Shown piece by piece: positions 18,195-28,594 of a DNA stretch of 64,000 nt. Position numbers and translations under genes: made by a program. This DNA comes from Persephonella sp. (lineage in GTDB: Bacteria; Aquificota; Aquificia; Aquificales; Hydrogenothermaceae): contig NZ_JALVTW010000033.1 of NCBI RefSeq assembly GCF_027023985.1, positions 62,001 through 126,000 on the forward strand, given 5' to 3'. The notes under the pieces were generated by a model. That model had not been told where the DNA came from and did no database searches. It saw nothing but the letters and a program-made list of their open reading frames with translations. Within the stretch, counting starts at the first letter, position 1; the number at the start of each line of letters is the position of its first letter.

Positions 18195-18433
18195 TTTACC
18201 TTCCTTACAATAACTTCCCAGAGATTATCACCTATCTGGTTTATCTCAAGAACTTCCTGACCTTCTTCTCTCATACTTTTAGGCACATTTTCTACAGAAG
18301 GTTTATAATCAAGGATTACCCTGAGAACCTGTCCAGGCTCCATCTGTTCCATTATTAACTTGCTTTTCACAAAAGTAAATGGGCAAACCTCACCTTTTAA
18401 ATCCAGTTCTCTATCAACCTTTATCTCAGACAT
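18191..18433 (-). CDS. tusA: TusA-family sulfur carrier protein
   Basis: TusA carries sulfur as a persulfide on a conserved N-terminal cysteine. The 80-residue protein has LDLKGEVCPFTFVKSKL, the family CPxP motif appearing as CPFT with the Cys at about residue 17, followed by the beta-alpha-beta-alpha-beta-beta pattern (VLRVILDYKP...VENVPKSM). Placed between a MoeB-like E1 enzyme and three DsrE-family genes, it probably hands sulfur to the TusBCD/DsrEFH-like complex. Confidence 0.88.
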   Translation of the reverse strand: MSEIKVDRELDLKGEVCPFTFVKSKLIMEQMEPGQVLRVILDYKPSVENVPKSMREEGQEVLEINQIGDNLWEVIVRKVK

Positions 18434-18442
18434 CTTTCCTCC

Positions 18443-19261
18443 TTAAAAATGGATATCACAGGCCTGGTCATATTCAATAAGTTCTTTAATTGTCGGGTTT
18501 TCTCCGCAGAGAGGACATTTTTTGTCCTTTCTTAATTTAACAATATTAAACTCAGTTGTCAGGGCATCAAAAACAAGTAGTTTTCCAACAAGTGGTTCTC
18601 CTATTTCCAGTATAAGCTTAAGTGCTTCATTTGCTTGAAGTGTTCCCATTATTCCACCTACTACACCTAAAAGACCTGCTTCCTGACATGATGGAACAAG
18701 TCCCGGAGGTGGAGGTTCAGGGAAAAGACATCTATAGCATGGTGAATTTTCTTTATCTCTATAATCAAATGTTGTTAGCTGTCCCTCAAATCTCAGTATA
18801 GCTGCTGATACAAGCGGTTTTCCAAGAAAATAACATGCATCATTTACAAGAAATCTTGTTGGGAAGTTATCTGAGCCATCCAGGACAACATCATAATCCT
18901 TGATAATATCCAGGACATTGCCTTTATGAATTTTTTCATTGTATGCGATTACCTTAACATCCGGATTTAAGGCTTCAAGGGTCATTTTTGCCGATTCTAC
19001 TTTTGGTTTACCTACCCTTTCTGTGTTGTGGAGTATTTGCCTTTGGAGATTTGAAAAATCAACAACATCAAAATCAACTATTCCTATTGTTCCAACCCCT
19101 GCTGCCGCCAGGTAATATAAAGCCGGTGAACCTAATCCACCTGCTCCAACAACAAGGACTTTTGATTGGAGGAGTTTTTGCTGACCTTTTCCTCCAACCT
19201 CTGGGAGTATTATATGCCTGCTATATCTTTTTATTTGCTCTTCAGTAAATTGGAAAGACAT
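18443..19261 (-). CDS. HesA/MoeB/ThiF family E1-like adenylyltransferase
   Basis: A 272-residue ubiquitin-E1-like enzyme that adenylates the C-terminus of a sulfur carrier such as ThiS or MoaD. Motifs: RYSRHIILPEVGGKGQ at the start, ATP-binding VVGAGGLGSPALYYLA (about 36-51), VDFDVVDFSNLQRQ, DGSDNFPTRFLVND, two zinc CxxC pairs (CYRC and CPLC) and the crossover-loop Cys in PSCQEAG. First gene of the sulfur-relay operon. Its usual acceptor (ThiS/MoaD) is not in the window. Confidence 0.88.
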   Translation of the reverse strand: MSFQFTEEQIKRYSRHIILPEVGGKGQQKLLQSKVLVVGAGGLGSPALYYLAAAGVGTIGIVDFDVVDFSNLQRQILHNTERVGKPKVESAKMTLEALNPDVKVIAYNEKIHKGNVLDIIKDYDVVLDGSDNFPTRFLVNDACYFLGKPLVSAAILRFEGQLTTFDYRDKENSPCYRCLFPEPPPPGLVPSCQEAGLLGVVGGIMGTLQANEALKLILEIGEPLVGKLLVFDALTTEFNIVKLRKDKKCPLCGENPTIKELIEYDQACDIHF

Positions 19262-19451
19262 TTAACCACCTCACAAAAGGAATATATGTAGAAATATATA
19301 AGGCTATATGATATATCAACTTATTTAAAAATTCAATGAATCTTAAACCCCGCAAAACCTTAAAAAAACTGCGTTTTTTCATAGTATCTATTAACCATAA
19401 AAAGTTTATAATAGTTTTATTGATAAAAATTTCAACGAGGTAAGAGGATAA

Positions 19452-21440
19452 ATGGAAAATATTGACTGGCTGTGTATTAACACAATCAGAGTTCTATCAT
19501 TAGACCAGATTCAGACAGCAAAATCAGGACACCCGGGAATGCCCCTTGGTGCATCACCTATGGCTTATGTTCTGTGGGATAAGTTTTTGAAACATAACCC
19601 CCAAAACCCAAACTGGTTTAACAGAGACAGATTTATTTTATCTGCCGGACATGCATCTGCAATGCTTTATTCATTACTTCATCTTTATGGATATGATTTG
19701 CCTCTGGAAGAACTTAAAAGGTTTAGACAATGGGGAAGCAAAACCCCTGGACACCCTGAATATGGACATACTCCCGGTGTTGAAGCCACAACAGGTCCCC
19801 TTGGACAGGGATTTGGAATGGGTGTAGGAATGGCAATTGCAGAATGTTTCCTTGCAAACTACTTTAACAGGGAAGGGTTTAATATAGTTGACCACTACAC
19901 CTATGCTATTGTCTCTGATGGAGATTTAATGGAGGGCATATCCTCGGAAGCAGCTGCACTGGCAGGAAGATTGAAACTCGGGAAGCTTATATACCTGTAT
20001 GATGACAACCATATTACTATAGATGGTCCAACAGATATTACATGGAATGAAGATATAGAGCTTAGATTTAAAGCTCATGGCTGGCATGTGATTACTGTTC
20101 CAAACGGAGAAGATTTAGATGCAATTTACGGTGCAATAAAAGCAGCTCAAGATGAAAAAGAAAGACCTTCTTTAATCAGGGTAAAAACCCATATAGGCTG
20201 GCACTCGCCTAAACAGGACAATCCTGCTGTTCACGGAGCACCTTTATCTGAAGAGGAGGCAAGAGCCACTAAAAAGGCTTTAGGATTTCCTGAAGATAAA
20301 ATGTTCTACATCCCACAAGAGGCTCTAAATCACTTTAGAAAAGCAATAGACAGAGGAAGAGAACTAGAAGAACAATGGAATAAAATGTTTGAAGAGTATA
20401 AAAAAGCTTATCCTGAACTGGCAGTTGAGTTTGAAAGATTCATAAAAGGAGAACTACCTGAAGGCTGGGATGAAGGACTGCCGGTTTATACAGATACATC
20501 AAAAAAAATAGCTACAAGGTCTGCTTCAGGAGAAACATTAAATGCACTTGCAGACAAAATTCCTAATATAATAGGTGGCTCTGCAGACCTTGCTTCATCT
20601 AATAAAGTTGTTTTGAAAGGTAAAGGCGAATTTTATTGTGATTCTCCTTCAGGAAGAAATATTCATTTTGGAATCAGAGAACACGCAATGGGAGCCGCTG
20701 TTAACGGAATGGCTCTCCATGGTGGACTAATTCCTTTTGGTGCAACATTTTTTGTTTTCTCTGATTATATGAGAGCATCTGTAAGACTTGCTGCATTAAT
20801 GGGTGTTCATTCTATATTTGTCTATACCCATGACAGTATCGGTGTTGGTGAAGATGGTCCAACACACCAGCCTATAGAACATCTTATGAGTTTTAGGGTA
20901 ATGCCAGATCTCACAGTTATAAGACCTGCTGATGCTAATGAAACTGTTGAAGCATGGAAAATTGCCATAAAAGAGAAAAAACCGGTTGCCCTTGTTCTTA
21001 CAAGGCAAAATGTTCCGGTTTTAGACCCTCAAAAATATGACATAAAAAATGGTGTTCAAAAAGGAGCATATATATTAGAAGATGATGACAATCCTGATAT
21101 CATCCTAATTGGAACAGGTTCGGAAGTTCATGTATGTCTTGGAGCTGCTGAGATACTAAGAAATGAAGGTAAAAAGATTAGGGTTGTTTCAATGCCTTCA
21201 TGGGAGTTATTCTTTAAACAACCTGAGGAATACAGAAAATCTATTCTTCCTCCAGAAATCCCAAAACTTGCAGTTGAGGCTGGCTCATCACTTGGGTGGA
21301 AAGAAATTGTCGGAGAAAATGGTGCAGTGGTAGGTATGGAAAGTTTCGGTGCATCAGCTCCGGGTAATGTTCTTATGGAAAAATTTGGATTTACTCCTGA
21401 AAATGTTGCAAATAAAGCAAAAGAACTGCTGGGAGATTAA
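19452..21440 (+). CDS. tkt: Transketolase
   Basis: Thiamine-diphosphate enzyme moving two-carbon units in the pentose phosphate pathway. The full-length 662-residue protein has [17 protein letters not shown] (about 27-43), the ThDP motif [18 protein letters not shown] (about 154-171), the catalytic-Glu region [15 protein letters not shown] near 409 and a C-terminal domain. The ATG follows GAGGTAAGAGG-type purine sites. A TATAAT (19407-19412) lies 40 bases upstream but lacks a good -35. Ends in a hairpin terminator. Confidence 0.97.
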   Translation: MENIDWLCINTIRVLSLDQIQTAKSGHPGMPLGASPMAYVLWDKFLKHNPQNPNWFNRDRFILSAGHASAMLYSLLHLYGYDLPLEELKRFRQWGSKTPGHPEYGHTPGVEATTGPLGQGFGMGVGMAIAECFLANYFNREGFNIVDHYTYAIVSDGDLMEGISSEAAALAGRLKLGKLIYLYDDNHITIDGPTDITWNEDIELRFKAHGWHVITVPNGEDLDAIYGAIKAAQDEKERPSLIRVKTHIGWHSPKQDNPAVHGAPLSEEEARATKKALGFPEDKMFYIPQEALNHFRKAIDRGRELEEQWNKMFEEYKKAYPELAVEFERFIKGELPEGWDEGLPVYTDTSKKIATRSASGETLNALADKIPNIIGGSADLASSNKVVLKGKGEFYCDSPSGRNIHFGIREHAMGAAVNGMALHGGLIPFGATFFVFSDYMRASVRLAALMGVHSIFVYTHDSIGVGEDGPTHQPIEHLMSFRVMPDLTVIRPADANETVEAWKIAIKEKKPVALVLTRQNVPVLDPQKYDIKNGVQKGAYILEDDDNPDIILIGTGSEVHVCLGAAEILRNEGKKIRVVSMPSWELFFKQPEEYRKSILPPEIPKLAVEAGSSLGWKEIVGENGAVVGMESFGASAPGNVLMEKFGFTPENVANKAKELLGD

Positions 21441-21456
21441 TCTCTCCCGGCTTTTT
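21431..21456 (+). terminator. Terminator of transketolase
   Basis: GGGAGA/TCTCCC stem with a 6-base loop containing the tkt stop codon, followed by GGCTTTTT. It also touches the convergent DUF481 stop codon. Confidence 0.75.
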
Positions 21457-22171
21457 AATAATCAATAATTAATGAAGTAAGAAAAGTTGTATCTGTTTTT
21501 TCTATGTCATCAGAAGGGGGATTGTTTTGATAAGCAATTCTATAACCAACCCCAAGGGAAAAATGGGAATTGATCTTAACCTGAATTCCAGTATCAGAAT
21601 TTATAAAGTATGTTTCGGTATCCTCTAAATTAACTCTGTATTTAAATTCCTCAATAAATTTTAAGTTATCCAAAATCTGCCAGTTATAATCAAGCTCAAT
21701 TGTTCCGGTAGTATAATCATCGCTACCGCCTGTTTTAAAATCCTCAAATGTCCAACCTAAAGCAGCAAGCCCTTTTAAATAATGCTTTTTAGTTTTAATA
21801 ATGTCATAACCAAAACCTGCCGACCATGTTGTCTGGTAGTCATAACCGGAAAACTTGTCCCTTAAATAGTCACCTTGCAGAAAGATAAATAATCTATCAC
21901 TTAAAAGCTTCTCCCATCTACCGAGAAGATAAAGTTTATTTGTATTTTCTTTATCATCTGTCTTTCCATATAAAAACTCACCTTTACCAAAAAGACGGTT
22001 AAGTTCCAGTTTTTTCTTAGCTTCAATTTTTGTGGCGAAGGTTTCTGTGTCCGAATTTCCGGATGTTTTTACATAAGAAAGTTCACCATGCATCTCAAAA
22101 TCCTTTTGTTGTTCCGCTGCAAATACAACCGTTGACAAACAAAGACTGCTTAATAAAATCTTCTTAAACAT
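21455..22171 (-). CDS. DUF481 outer-membrane beta-barrel protein
   Basis: A 238-residue exported protein of the DUF481 (YdiY-like) family. I place the start at the ATG 22169-22171, preceded by GGAGGTAAG, which gives a clean signal peptide (MFKKILLSSLCLSTVVFAA); a longer reading from 22246 has a poor start. The mature part alternates aromatic and polar residues in amphipathic strands, opens with ELSYVKTSGNSDTETF (typical) and ends in a hydrophobic LIIDY, as outer-membrane barrels do. Function is unknown; relatives are salt-induced porin-like proteins. Confidence 0.85.
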   Translation of the reverse strand: MFKKILLSSLCLSTVVFAAEQQKDFEMHGELSYVKTSGNSDTETFATKIEAKKKLELNRLFGKGEFLYGKTDDKENTNKLYLLGRWEKLLSDRLFIFLQGDYLRDKFSGYDYQTTWSAGFGYDIIKTKKHYLKGLAALGWTFEDFKTGGSDDYTTGTIELDYNWQILDNLKFIEEFKYRVNLEDTETYFINSDTGIQVKINSHFSLGVGYRIAYQNNPPSDDIEKTDTTFLTSLIIDY

Positions 22172-22249
22172 TCTTACCTCCGTATATTTTTCCCTCCCTG
22201 AGAGATATCTCCCTATCCTATAAAAAATGAAAAAAAGTTTCAACACAGG

Positions 22250-22281
22250 TATAATAATTGCAAAATATTTGCATTAGCAAT
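22250..22281 (+). promoter_or_regulatory. -10 box and tandem TTGCAAA-type operator of the TonB-dependent receptor
   Basis: TATAAT (22250-22255) is followed by TTGCAAAATATTTGCA (22258-22273): two TTGCA units 11 bases apart that also form a TGCAAA-ATA-TTTGCA inverted repeat, and then TTGC-ATTA-GCAA (22270-22281). The elements cover the expected transcription start. A near copy lies at the metF promoter (51210-51228). No cobalamin-riboswitch leader is present: only about 40 bases separate the -10 box from the gene. Confidence 0.55.
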
Positions 22282-22294
22282 AAGGAGGGTCAGA

Positions 22295-24115
22295 ATGAAA
22301 AAAGTTTTAATCTCAGCGTTGCTTTCATTTCCGGCTTTTGCCTATCAGCTGGAAAATATAAAAGTTGAATCCGGTTATGGGACAGAATCAGGAATTTCCC
22401 AGATAACCTCTCCTGTGGATGTGATAACAGAAGAAGAAATAAACGAAAAACATCCATTTGATTTTAAGAATACCATTTTTAATAAAAATGGTTTTGCTTT
22501 TAGCTCAAACGGTGGATTTGGTCAGATAACTTCTATATATCTATGGGGAACTAACCCTAAAAGGACTGTTTTATATATCGATGGTATTAGGGCAAATGAT
22601 TTTACAACCCCAAACCAATCAGCCGCTTATGAACTTCTTATGATGGACGATATCCAGAGAGTAGAAATAGTGAAAGGTGTCCAGTCTGGTGTATGGGGTA
22701 CTGATGCTGTAGGTGGAGTGATTAATATTGTTACTCAAAAACCTGAAAAGGGTTTTCATTTGAAAACCTCAGGACTTATCGGAGATTACAACACAAAGAA
22801 AGCAGGTATAACTCTTTCTTATGCCAATGAAAAAATAGATATGATTCTTGGATATCACTGGTTTAGAACTTCCGGATTTTCTGCTGCAGAGCCTTTTAAC
22901 AAAAGATGGGATGAGGCAGGATACGAAAGAGACCCATACAGAAATGAAACTATTAACTTTAAAATGGGCTGGAATATTACGCCAAAGGACAGGGTTGAAG
23001 CTGTGGTGAAAAATATAGATGCGGTTATACATTATGATGCTGCAGCTGCCGTTGATGCAAAGAATTATGATGATCCTTTCGGTTTAGGTTATCCAAGTGA
23101 ATATTTTAACCATTACAGCCAGAAATTTTATAAACTACAGTATGATAAAAAATTGAAAAATAATCATCTTACCTTTTTATTTGCAAAATCTAAGTTCAAC
23201 AGAACCCAATACGGCGGATATGAGGGAGAGTATAGGGAATATACAGCAAAGAATAAATTTAACTACTCCTTTGGATTTGTAAAATTTGGATTTTCCAGAC
23301 AGGATTTTATCCAAAGTAAAGATGGATATTCTGCACCAAAACTTTCCAGATACCACAACAATGGGATTTATCTAACAAACCTTTCAAAAATTAATAGATT
23401 TTACCTTTCCCAGTCTATTAGACACGACAGCTATTCTGCCTTCAAAGACAAAACCACATGGAAATTAGGAGCAAAATATCTTTTTGATAAAGATTTATAT
23501 ATATCCGCAAACTGGGGAACAGGGTATAACGTGCCTACAATAGATCAGCTTTTCAATCCTTATTGGGGAAATGAAAATCTAAAGCCAGAAAATTCTATCC
23601 AATGGGATATTGGGGCAGGATATAAAGGATTTAGCATAAGCTACTTTAAATACTCTATACGAGATATGATTGATTATGATTTTGCCACAAGTAAATATCA
23701 AAATATTCCCGGTAAAACAAAAATAAAAGGAATTGATGCTTCATACTCTAGATACATTAATCTTTTAAATACATTTTTAAGACTAAACTATACCTATTTA
23801 GACTCTAAAGACCCAAAAACAGGAAAAAGGCTTGCAGGAAGACCATTACACCAGCTTGGTTTTGACGTTATCTGGTATCCAGCCGAAGCGATAAATATAG
23901 GATTTTCAGGATTATATGTTGATAAAAGAAAAGATTCAGGTAATAGAGAAACCGGCTACTACACAGTTATAAATGCTTTTGCTAACTTTAATATAAACAA
24001 ATACTTGCTCGCTTATGTAAAGCTGGATAACATAACAGACAAGTTTTACCAGACTGTTGCAGGTTATGCTACACCGGATAGAAGTTTATATGCAGGTATG
24101 CAGCTGAAATGGTGA
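22295..24115 (+). CDS. TonB-dependent receptor, BtuB-like
   Basis: A 606-residue outer-membrane receptor. Signal peptide MKKVLISALLSFPAFA, then a TonB-box-like segment (YQLENIKVESG), a plug domain (about 35-150) with TVLYIDGIRANDF, DIQRVEIVKGVQSGVWGTDA and GGVINIVT, and a 22-stranded barrel ending in an aromatic residue (AGMQLKW). Size and plug motifs are closest to BtuB (cobalamin) among receptors I know, but siderophore or other ligands cannot be excluded. It is followed 3 bases later by a small membrane protein gene. Confidence 0.85.
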   Translation: MKKVLISALLSFPAFAYQLENIKVESGYGTESGISQITSPVDVITEEEINEKHPFDFKNTIFNKNGFAFSSNGGFGQITSIYLWGTNPKRTVLYIDGIRANDFTTPNQSAAYELLMMDDIQRVEIVKGVQSGVWGTDAVGGVINIVTQKPEKGFHLKTSGLIGDYNTKKAGITLSYANEKIDMILGYHWFRTSGFSAAEPFNKRWDEAGYERDPYRNETINFKMGWNITPKDRVEAVVKNIDAVIHYDAAAAVDAKNYDDPFGLGYPSEYFNHYSQKFYKLQYDKKLKNNHLTFLFAKSKFNRTQYGGYEGEYREYTAKNKFNYSFGFVKFGFSRQDFIQSKDGYSAPKLSRYHNNGIYLTNLSKINRFYLSQSIRHDSYSAFKDKTTWKLGAKYLFDKDLYISANWGTGYNVPTIDQLFNPYWGNENLKPENSIQWDIGAGYKGFSISYFKYSIRDMIDYDFATSKYQNIPGKTKIKGIDASYSRYINLLNTFLRLNYTYLDSKDPKTGKRLAGRPLHQLGFDVIWYPAEAINIGFSGLYVDKRKDSGNRETGYYTVINAFANFNINKYLLAYVKLDNITDKFYQTVAGYATPDRSLYAGMQLKW

Positions 24116-24118
24116 TAG

Positions 24119-25003
<885 letters not shown>

Positions 25004-25009
25004 AAATTA

Positions 25010-25037
25010 ATTATAACCCAATAAATTAGCCTGACAA
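25010..25037 (-). promoter_or_regulatory. Promoter of the two-small-protein operon (leaderless type)
   Basis: Minus strand: TTGTCA (25032-25037), 16 bases, perfect TATAAT (25010-25015), then six bases and the ATG at 25001-25003. Transcription should start at or next to the A of the start codon. Confidence 0.65.
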
Positions 25038-25052
25038 TGAAAATGACAGAAA

Positions 25053-26642
25053 CTAAAGGATTTCTTTGAGGGGGTCTATATGTTTATAGAAGGTATATTT
25101 TTCTTGATAGTTTTGGAAGAGGTCTAAAGCGTCTGGAATGAATTTGATAAGGTCTGTTGCCTTCATACTTTCTTTATTTATGTGTCTGGCTGCTATATCC
25201 CCTGAAAGTCCATGGAGATAAACACCTGTTTTGGTTCCTTCTTTTGCACCAAGCCTATAAACCATAGTTCCCAGAATACCTGCAAGAACATCTCCTGTGC
25301 CTGCTGTTGCCATTCCTTCATTTCCACGGATTGAGTAATAAACTTTGCCTTCTGGGGTTGAGATTACTGTCCGTGAACCTTTAAGAACCACATATGTTTT
25401 TGTTTCTGTGGAAAACTCTCTGGCTACATCTTCCATATTGTCCAGTATTTCTTTTGTTGAAATACCTGTTAATCTGGACATCTCTCCAATGTGTGGTGTT
25501 AGCACCGTTGGATATCTTCTTTTTTGCAGAAGATTTTTAAATCCGTCTATTTTGACAAAGTTATTTAGCCCATCAGCATCAATAACAACAGGCATTTTTT
25601 CTTTTAAAATTCTTTCCACAACCTGTATTGTATATTGATTTACAGACATTCCCATACCAATAGCTATAGATGTAAATTTGCCGTTTTTGATAATCTGTTT
25701 AATCTGGTCAGCAGCTTTTCTTCCAAACGTTCCATCTTTGCTATCAACAGGAATACTCATTTCTTCTATCAGGGCTATTTCAAATATAGTATCAAGTTCT
25801 TCAGGAACCACTACAGAAACCAGTCCTGAACCGGCTGCAGTTGCAGATTTTGCAGCCATAATAGGTGCACCTGTTTTGCCTTTTGAACCGCCAATTACAA
25901 GCAAATGACCATAGGTATACTTGTGGCTGTTTTTCTTTCTTTCAGGTAAAACAAGTTCTGCAGGCTCAAGCAGATATCTATGGATTTCTTTTAAATACTG
26001 ATGGTCTATGGATATATCAACCACATAAATATCTCCGCAGAACTCACAGGCAGGATACAAAACATGGGCAACTTTTGGATAAGCAAAGGTTATTGTTATA
26101 TTAGCTTTTGTGTGAACCCCTTCTATTTTTCCTGTATCTGTTGACAGTCCTGATGGTATATCAACTGCTACCACATATTTTGCATAGTTGTTTATAATTT
26201 CAATCGCTTTTTCTCTATAGCCTTTTACAGGTGGCTTAAATCCAGTGCCAAAAATGGCATCAACCACTATATCAGCAGTTTTTATTGCGTTTCTTAGCTT
26301 ACCAAGTTTATCTTTTCCTATCAGAAGAACTGAACCGCCGAAGGTTTCAAATATTTCCAGATTTTTCCTGTTGTCTTCTGATAGCTTTTTAGTAGTATCT
26401 GATAGTATAAAAACTTTTACATCTTTACCGGCAAGGAGCAGATAACGGGCTATTACCAGTCCATCTCCACCGTTATTTCCGCTTCCTGCAACAACAACTG
26501 CAGAGTTAAAATCCTTTTTTTCAAGGATTATCTGGGCTGCTGTTCTACCGGCATTTTCCATTAAAACAAGGGATGGAATTCCTGTCAGCTTTATTGTATT
26601 TTCATCTGCAAAAGCCATTTCGCTGGCTTTTAATAATTTCAT
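25053..26642 (-). CDS. nnrD: Bifunctional NAD(P)H-hydrate epimerase / ADP-dependent NAD(P)H-hydrate dehydratase
   Basis: Repairs damaged NAD(P)HX, important at high temperature. In 529 residues an N-terminal epimerase (YjeF_N) with VVAGSGNNGGDGLVIARYL (about 49-67), VDAIFGTGFKPP and VAVDIPSGLSTDTG is fused to a C-terminal ribokinase-like dehydratase with VIGGSKGKTGAPIMAA, VIDADGLNNF, LTPHIGEMSRLTG and NEGMATAGTGDVLAGILG. Its ATG overlaps the HEPN gene stop by 4 bases. Confidence 0.95.
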   Translation of the reverse strand: MKLLKASEMAFADENTIKLTGIPSLVLMENAGRTAAQIILEKKDFNSAVVVAGSGNNGGDGLVIARYLLLAGKDVKVFILSDTTKKLSEDNRKNLEIFETFGGSVLLIGKDKLGKLRNAIKTADIVVDAIFGTGFKPPVKGYREKAIEIINNYAKYVVAVDIPSGLSTDTGKIEGVHTKANITITFAYPKVAHVLYPACEFCGDIYVVDISIDHQYLKEIHRYLLEPAELVLPERKKNSHKYTYGHLLVIGGSKGKTGAPIMAAKSATAAGSGLVSVVVPEELDTIFEIALIEEMSIPVDSKDGTFGRKAADQIKQIIKNGKFTSIAIGMGMSVNQYTIQVVERILKEKMPVVIDADGLNNFVKIDGFKNLLQKRRYPTVLTPHIGEMSRLTGISTKEILDNMEDVAREFSTETKTYVVLKGSRTVISTPEGKVYYSIRGNEGMATAGTGDVLAGILGTMVYRLGAKEGTKTGVYLHGLSGDIAARHINKESMKATDLIKFIPDALDLFQNYQEKYTFYKHIDPLKEIL

Positions 26643-27013
26643 CCCTTAATCTGCTCCTTCACAAATTCATAAAGGGCATCTACCGCTTCAACAATATCAC
26701 CATACATGTCGTAGTCATAGCATATAGACGCAGCACAGCCATCTGACATAGAAAGTTCTTCCAGCTCTATGATTTGCTCTATCCAGTCTGGAAATTTTAC
26801 AGTGGTTTTCTGTCTTATTAAATCAATTAGATTTCTGATTGAACCCACCTTTTCAACGTCAAGGCCGTAGCTTAATCCGAGTGCTTTTAGTAGTGCCCTT
26901 GTGGCATTTTGAAGATGAAAAAAAACAAGCCCATCATCACAAAAATCAATCTCTAATAGTTCATGGGCTTCATTTAATTCATTTTCCCCCGTTTTAAAAA
27001 ACTCCTCCCTCAT
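26639..27013 (-). CDS. HEPN domain protein
   Basis: A 124-residue all-helical acidic protein. The stretch FFHLQNATRALLKALGLSYG is the HEPN signature helix (usual form YHAQQAAEKALKAL); EEFFKTGENELNEAHELLE is the first helix. The RNase-type Rx4-6H motif of toxin HEPNs is not evident, and no nucleotidyltransferase partner is adjacent. It is overlapped by 4 bases on both sides (525-residue gene upstream, nnrD downstream), so it seems part of a fixed housekeeping operon rather than a toxin module. Confidence 0.75.
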   Translation of the reverse strand: MREEFFKTGENELNEAHELLEIDFCDDGLVFFHLQNATRALLKALGLSYGLDVEKVGSIRNLIDLIRQKTTVKFPDWIEQIIELEELSMSDGCAASICYDYDMYGDIVEAVDALYEFVKEQIKG

Positions 27014-28587
27014 AGCTGAAACCTCAAATCTGAAAGATTTTTTAATGTGTTATCAAAAGGATAAAATCCAAGCAGTCTTAAAATCAAGGTATATGTGCCT
27101 TCTTCCCCAATAATATTAAATATGTCCTGATGGGAAGCTTTAACATTGTAAAGGTCAGCAACATATTTATAAGGATTTTGTTGTGGAATATTATCAAGTG
27201 TCTTACTAAATAGATGATAGAAAAATTCCCCTTCATTTGATTTTATTAAAGCCAGCCAGCCTACAAGCTCATCTTCGGAAATCTGTTTTGTGAAATACTT
27301 TGCAAAAAGCTCTTTTAAACGATTGTCATCATTACTTTCCTTTGGAGTTTCAAGGAATTCTTCATATCTTTGTGTGAAGTATAGATAATCTGCTTTAAAG
27401 GTGTTATCCTCTCCGTAGTAAATATTTACAGGTTTGTCCAGTGTTTTTTTATTGAGATAGCCTTTTGAAAGATATGGATATCTGAATAGCTTTTTAAGAA
27501 AAAGTTTCATACTACCTATAAACTCACCTGTGCTGAAGCCTTCATCCTGTGCCTGCCTGAATAATTCAAACAGATAATATATTATGTCATCCCCGTTATA
27601 ATATCTAATCAGTAAAACCGGATTAACATTTTCTATTCCAAGAAGCCAGAATATTGATTCTATTTTTTCAAATGTATCTACGTCTTGCCTACGCAGGCTT
27701 TCTTCAAAAACATTTTTCTGGGTTTCATAATCCCTTATGGTAACAAGCCTGTTTTCAATTCCTGCCTCTTCATAATAAGAAACAGTTAGCAGATATAAAA
27801 ATTCATCTTTATCTTCAACCTGCTTTTTAACAAAATGCTTGATTTTTACAAACATTTTTGAAAATTCTGCGGTGTAGAAACTGCCTTTGAATTGCTGTTT
27901 TTCTCCTGTAAATATCTCATAAAGGGAAGCAAAAACAGAAACTATTCCAAATAGAATAATATTTTTATCTATTGTAAGTTTTCCTTCTTTTTGGATAACA
28001 ACCTTTTCAAAGGGAATTATTTCTTCATACAAAACCTTGTCAAACAGATTAAGTATTAGGAAATTAAGCTGGGCAAGTTTAAGTGAAACTCCTTCCCTTA
28101 CAATTTCATCATCAGGGAAAAGCTCTAAAACAAGCTGGTGTTTTTTGGTAGCATCTAATTCCTCAATTTTTTGCATAAGTTCAGGTAAAAGATTAAAATC
28201 AATGATTATTCCGTGTTTTTTTACAAGCGGTGTTCCCTGATAGAAAAATACCAGAGGTGCAGGTGTTGGTTGTAACTCACTAAGTGCATCGGTAAATAGC
28301 ATAAATATTATTTTCTCCGGAGTGTCTTCTTCAGGATTAAGCTCCAGTCTATCAAATATATCAATGACTGCCTGCCGAATTTCCCATTTATTGAATTTTT
28401 TGTGTTTAAATTCCTGATTTACGAACCTGACTACTGATTTTCTTTCTTCAAAAAAGCGGTTGCTGTCTGAGACTAGCTCTTCAACAGAAGGAAACTTTGA
28501 TGCTTCTTCCTTTATAAAATTTATGGAGTTCTCTACAGCTAAATCTATTTTTTTACGGTCTTTTATGTGCTTCTGTATTATTTCCAT
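27010..28587 (-). CDS. Unknown 525-residue cytoplasmic protein
   Basis: I do not recognise this protein. It is acidic, predicted largely helical, with no signal peptide, membrane segment or nucleotide-binding loop. Notable parts are an N-terminal helical region (HIKDRKKIDLAVENSINFIK), an aromatic-rich middle (FWLLGIENVNPVLLIRYYNGDD) and repeated YF/LF patches. AGGAGA precedes the ATG. It is followed by the HEPN gene (4-base overlap) and preceded by a small membrane protein gene 7 bases away, suggesting a four-gene unit with nnrD. Confidence 0.7.
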   Translation of the reverse strand: MEIIQKHIKDRKKIDLAVENSINFIKEEASKFPSVEELVSDSNRFFEERKSVVRFVNQEFKHKKFNKWEIRQAVIDIFDRLELNPEEDTPEKIIFMLFTDALSELQPTPAPLVFFYQGTPLVKKHGIIIDFNLLPELMQKIEELDATKKHQLVLELFPDDEIVREGVSLKLAQLNFLILNLFDKVLYEEIIPFEKVVIQKEGKLTIDKNIILFGIVSVFASLYEIFTGEKQQFKGSFYTAEFSKMFVKIKHFVKKQVEDKDEFLYLLTVSYYEEAGIENRLVTIRDYETQKNVFEESLRRQDVDTFEKIESIFWLLGIENVNPVLLIRYYNGDDIIYYLFELFRQAQDEGFSTGEFIGSMKLFLKKLFRYPYLSKGYLNKKTLDKPVNIYYGEDNTFKADYLYFTQRYEEFLETPKESNDDNRLKELFAKYFTKQISEDELVGWLALIKSNEGEFFYHLFSKTLDNIPQQNPYKYVADLYNVKASHQDIFNIIGEEGTYTLILRLLGFYPFDNTLKNLSDLRFQL

Positions 28588-28594
28588 CTTTCTC

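Noticed and set aside
19365-19381. AAAAAAC-TGC-GTTTTTT hairpin before tkt as an attenuator
   Set aside because: The stem is almost all A-T with a 3-base loop and lies upstream of the likely -10 box.
22200-22294. Cobalamin riboswitch before the BtuB-like gene
   Set aside because: The leader is only about 40 bases after the -10 box, far too short, and no B12 box is present.
26639-27013. HEPN/MNT toxin-antitoxin pair
   Set aside because: There is no adjacent minimal nucleotidyltransferase and the RNase motif is not visible; the gene is embedded in a housekeeping operon.
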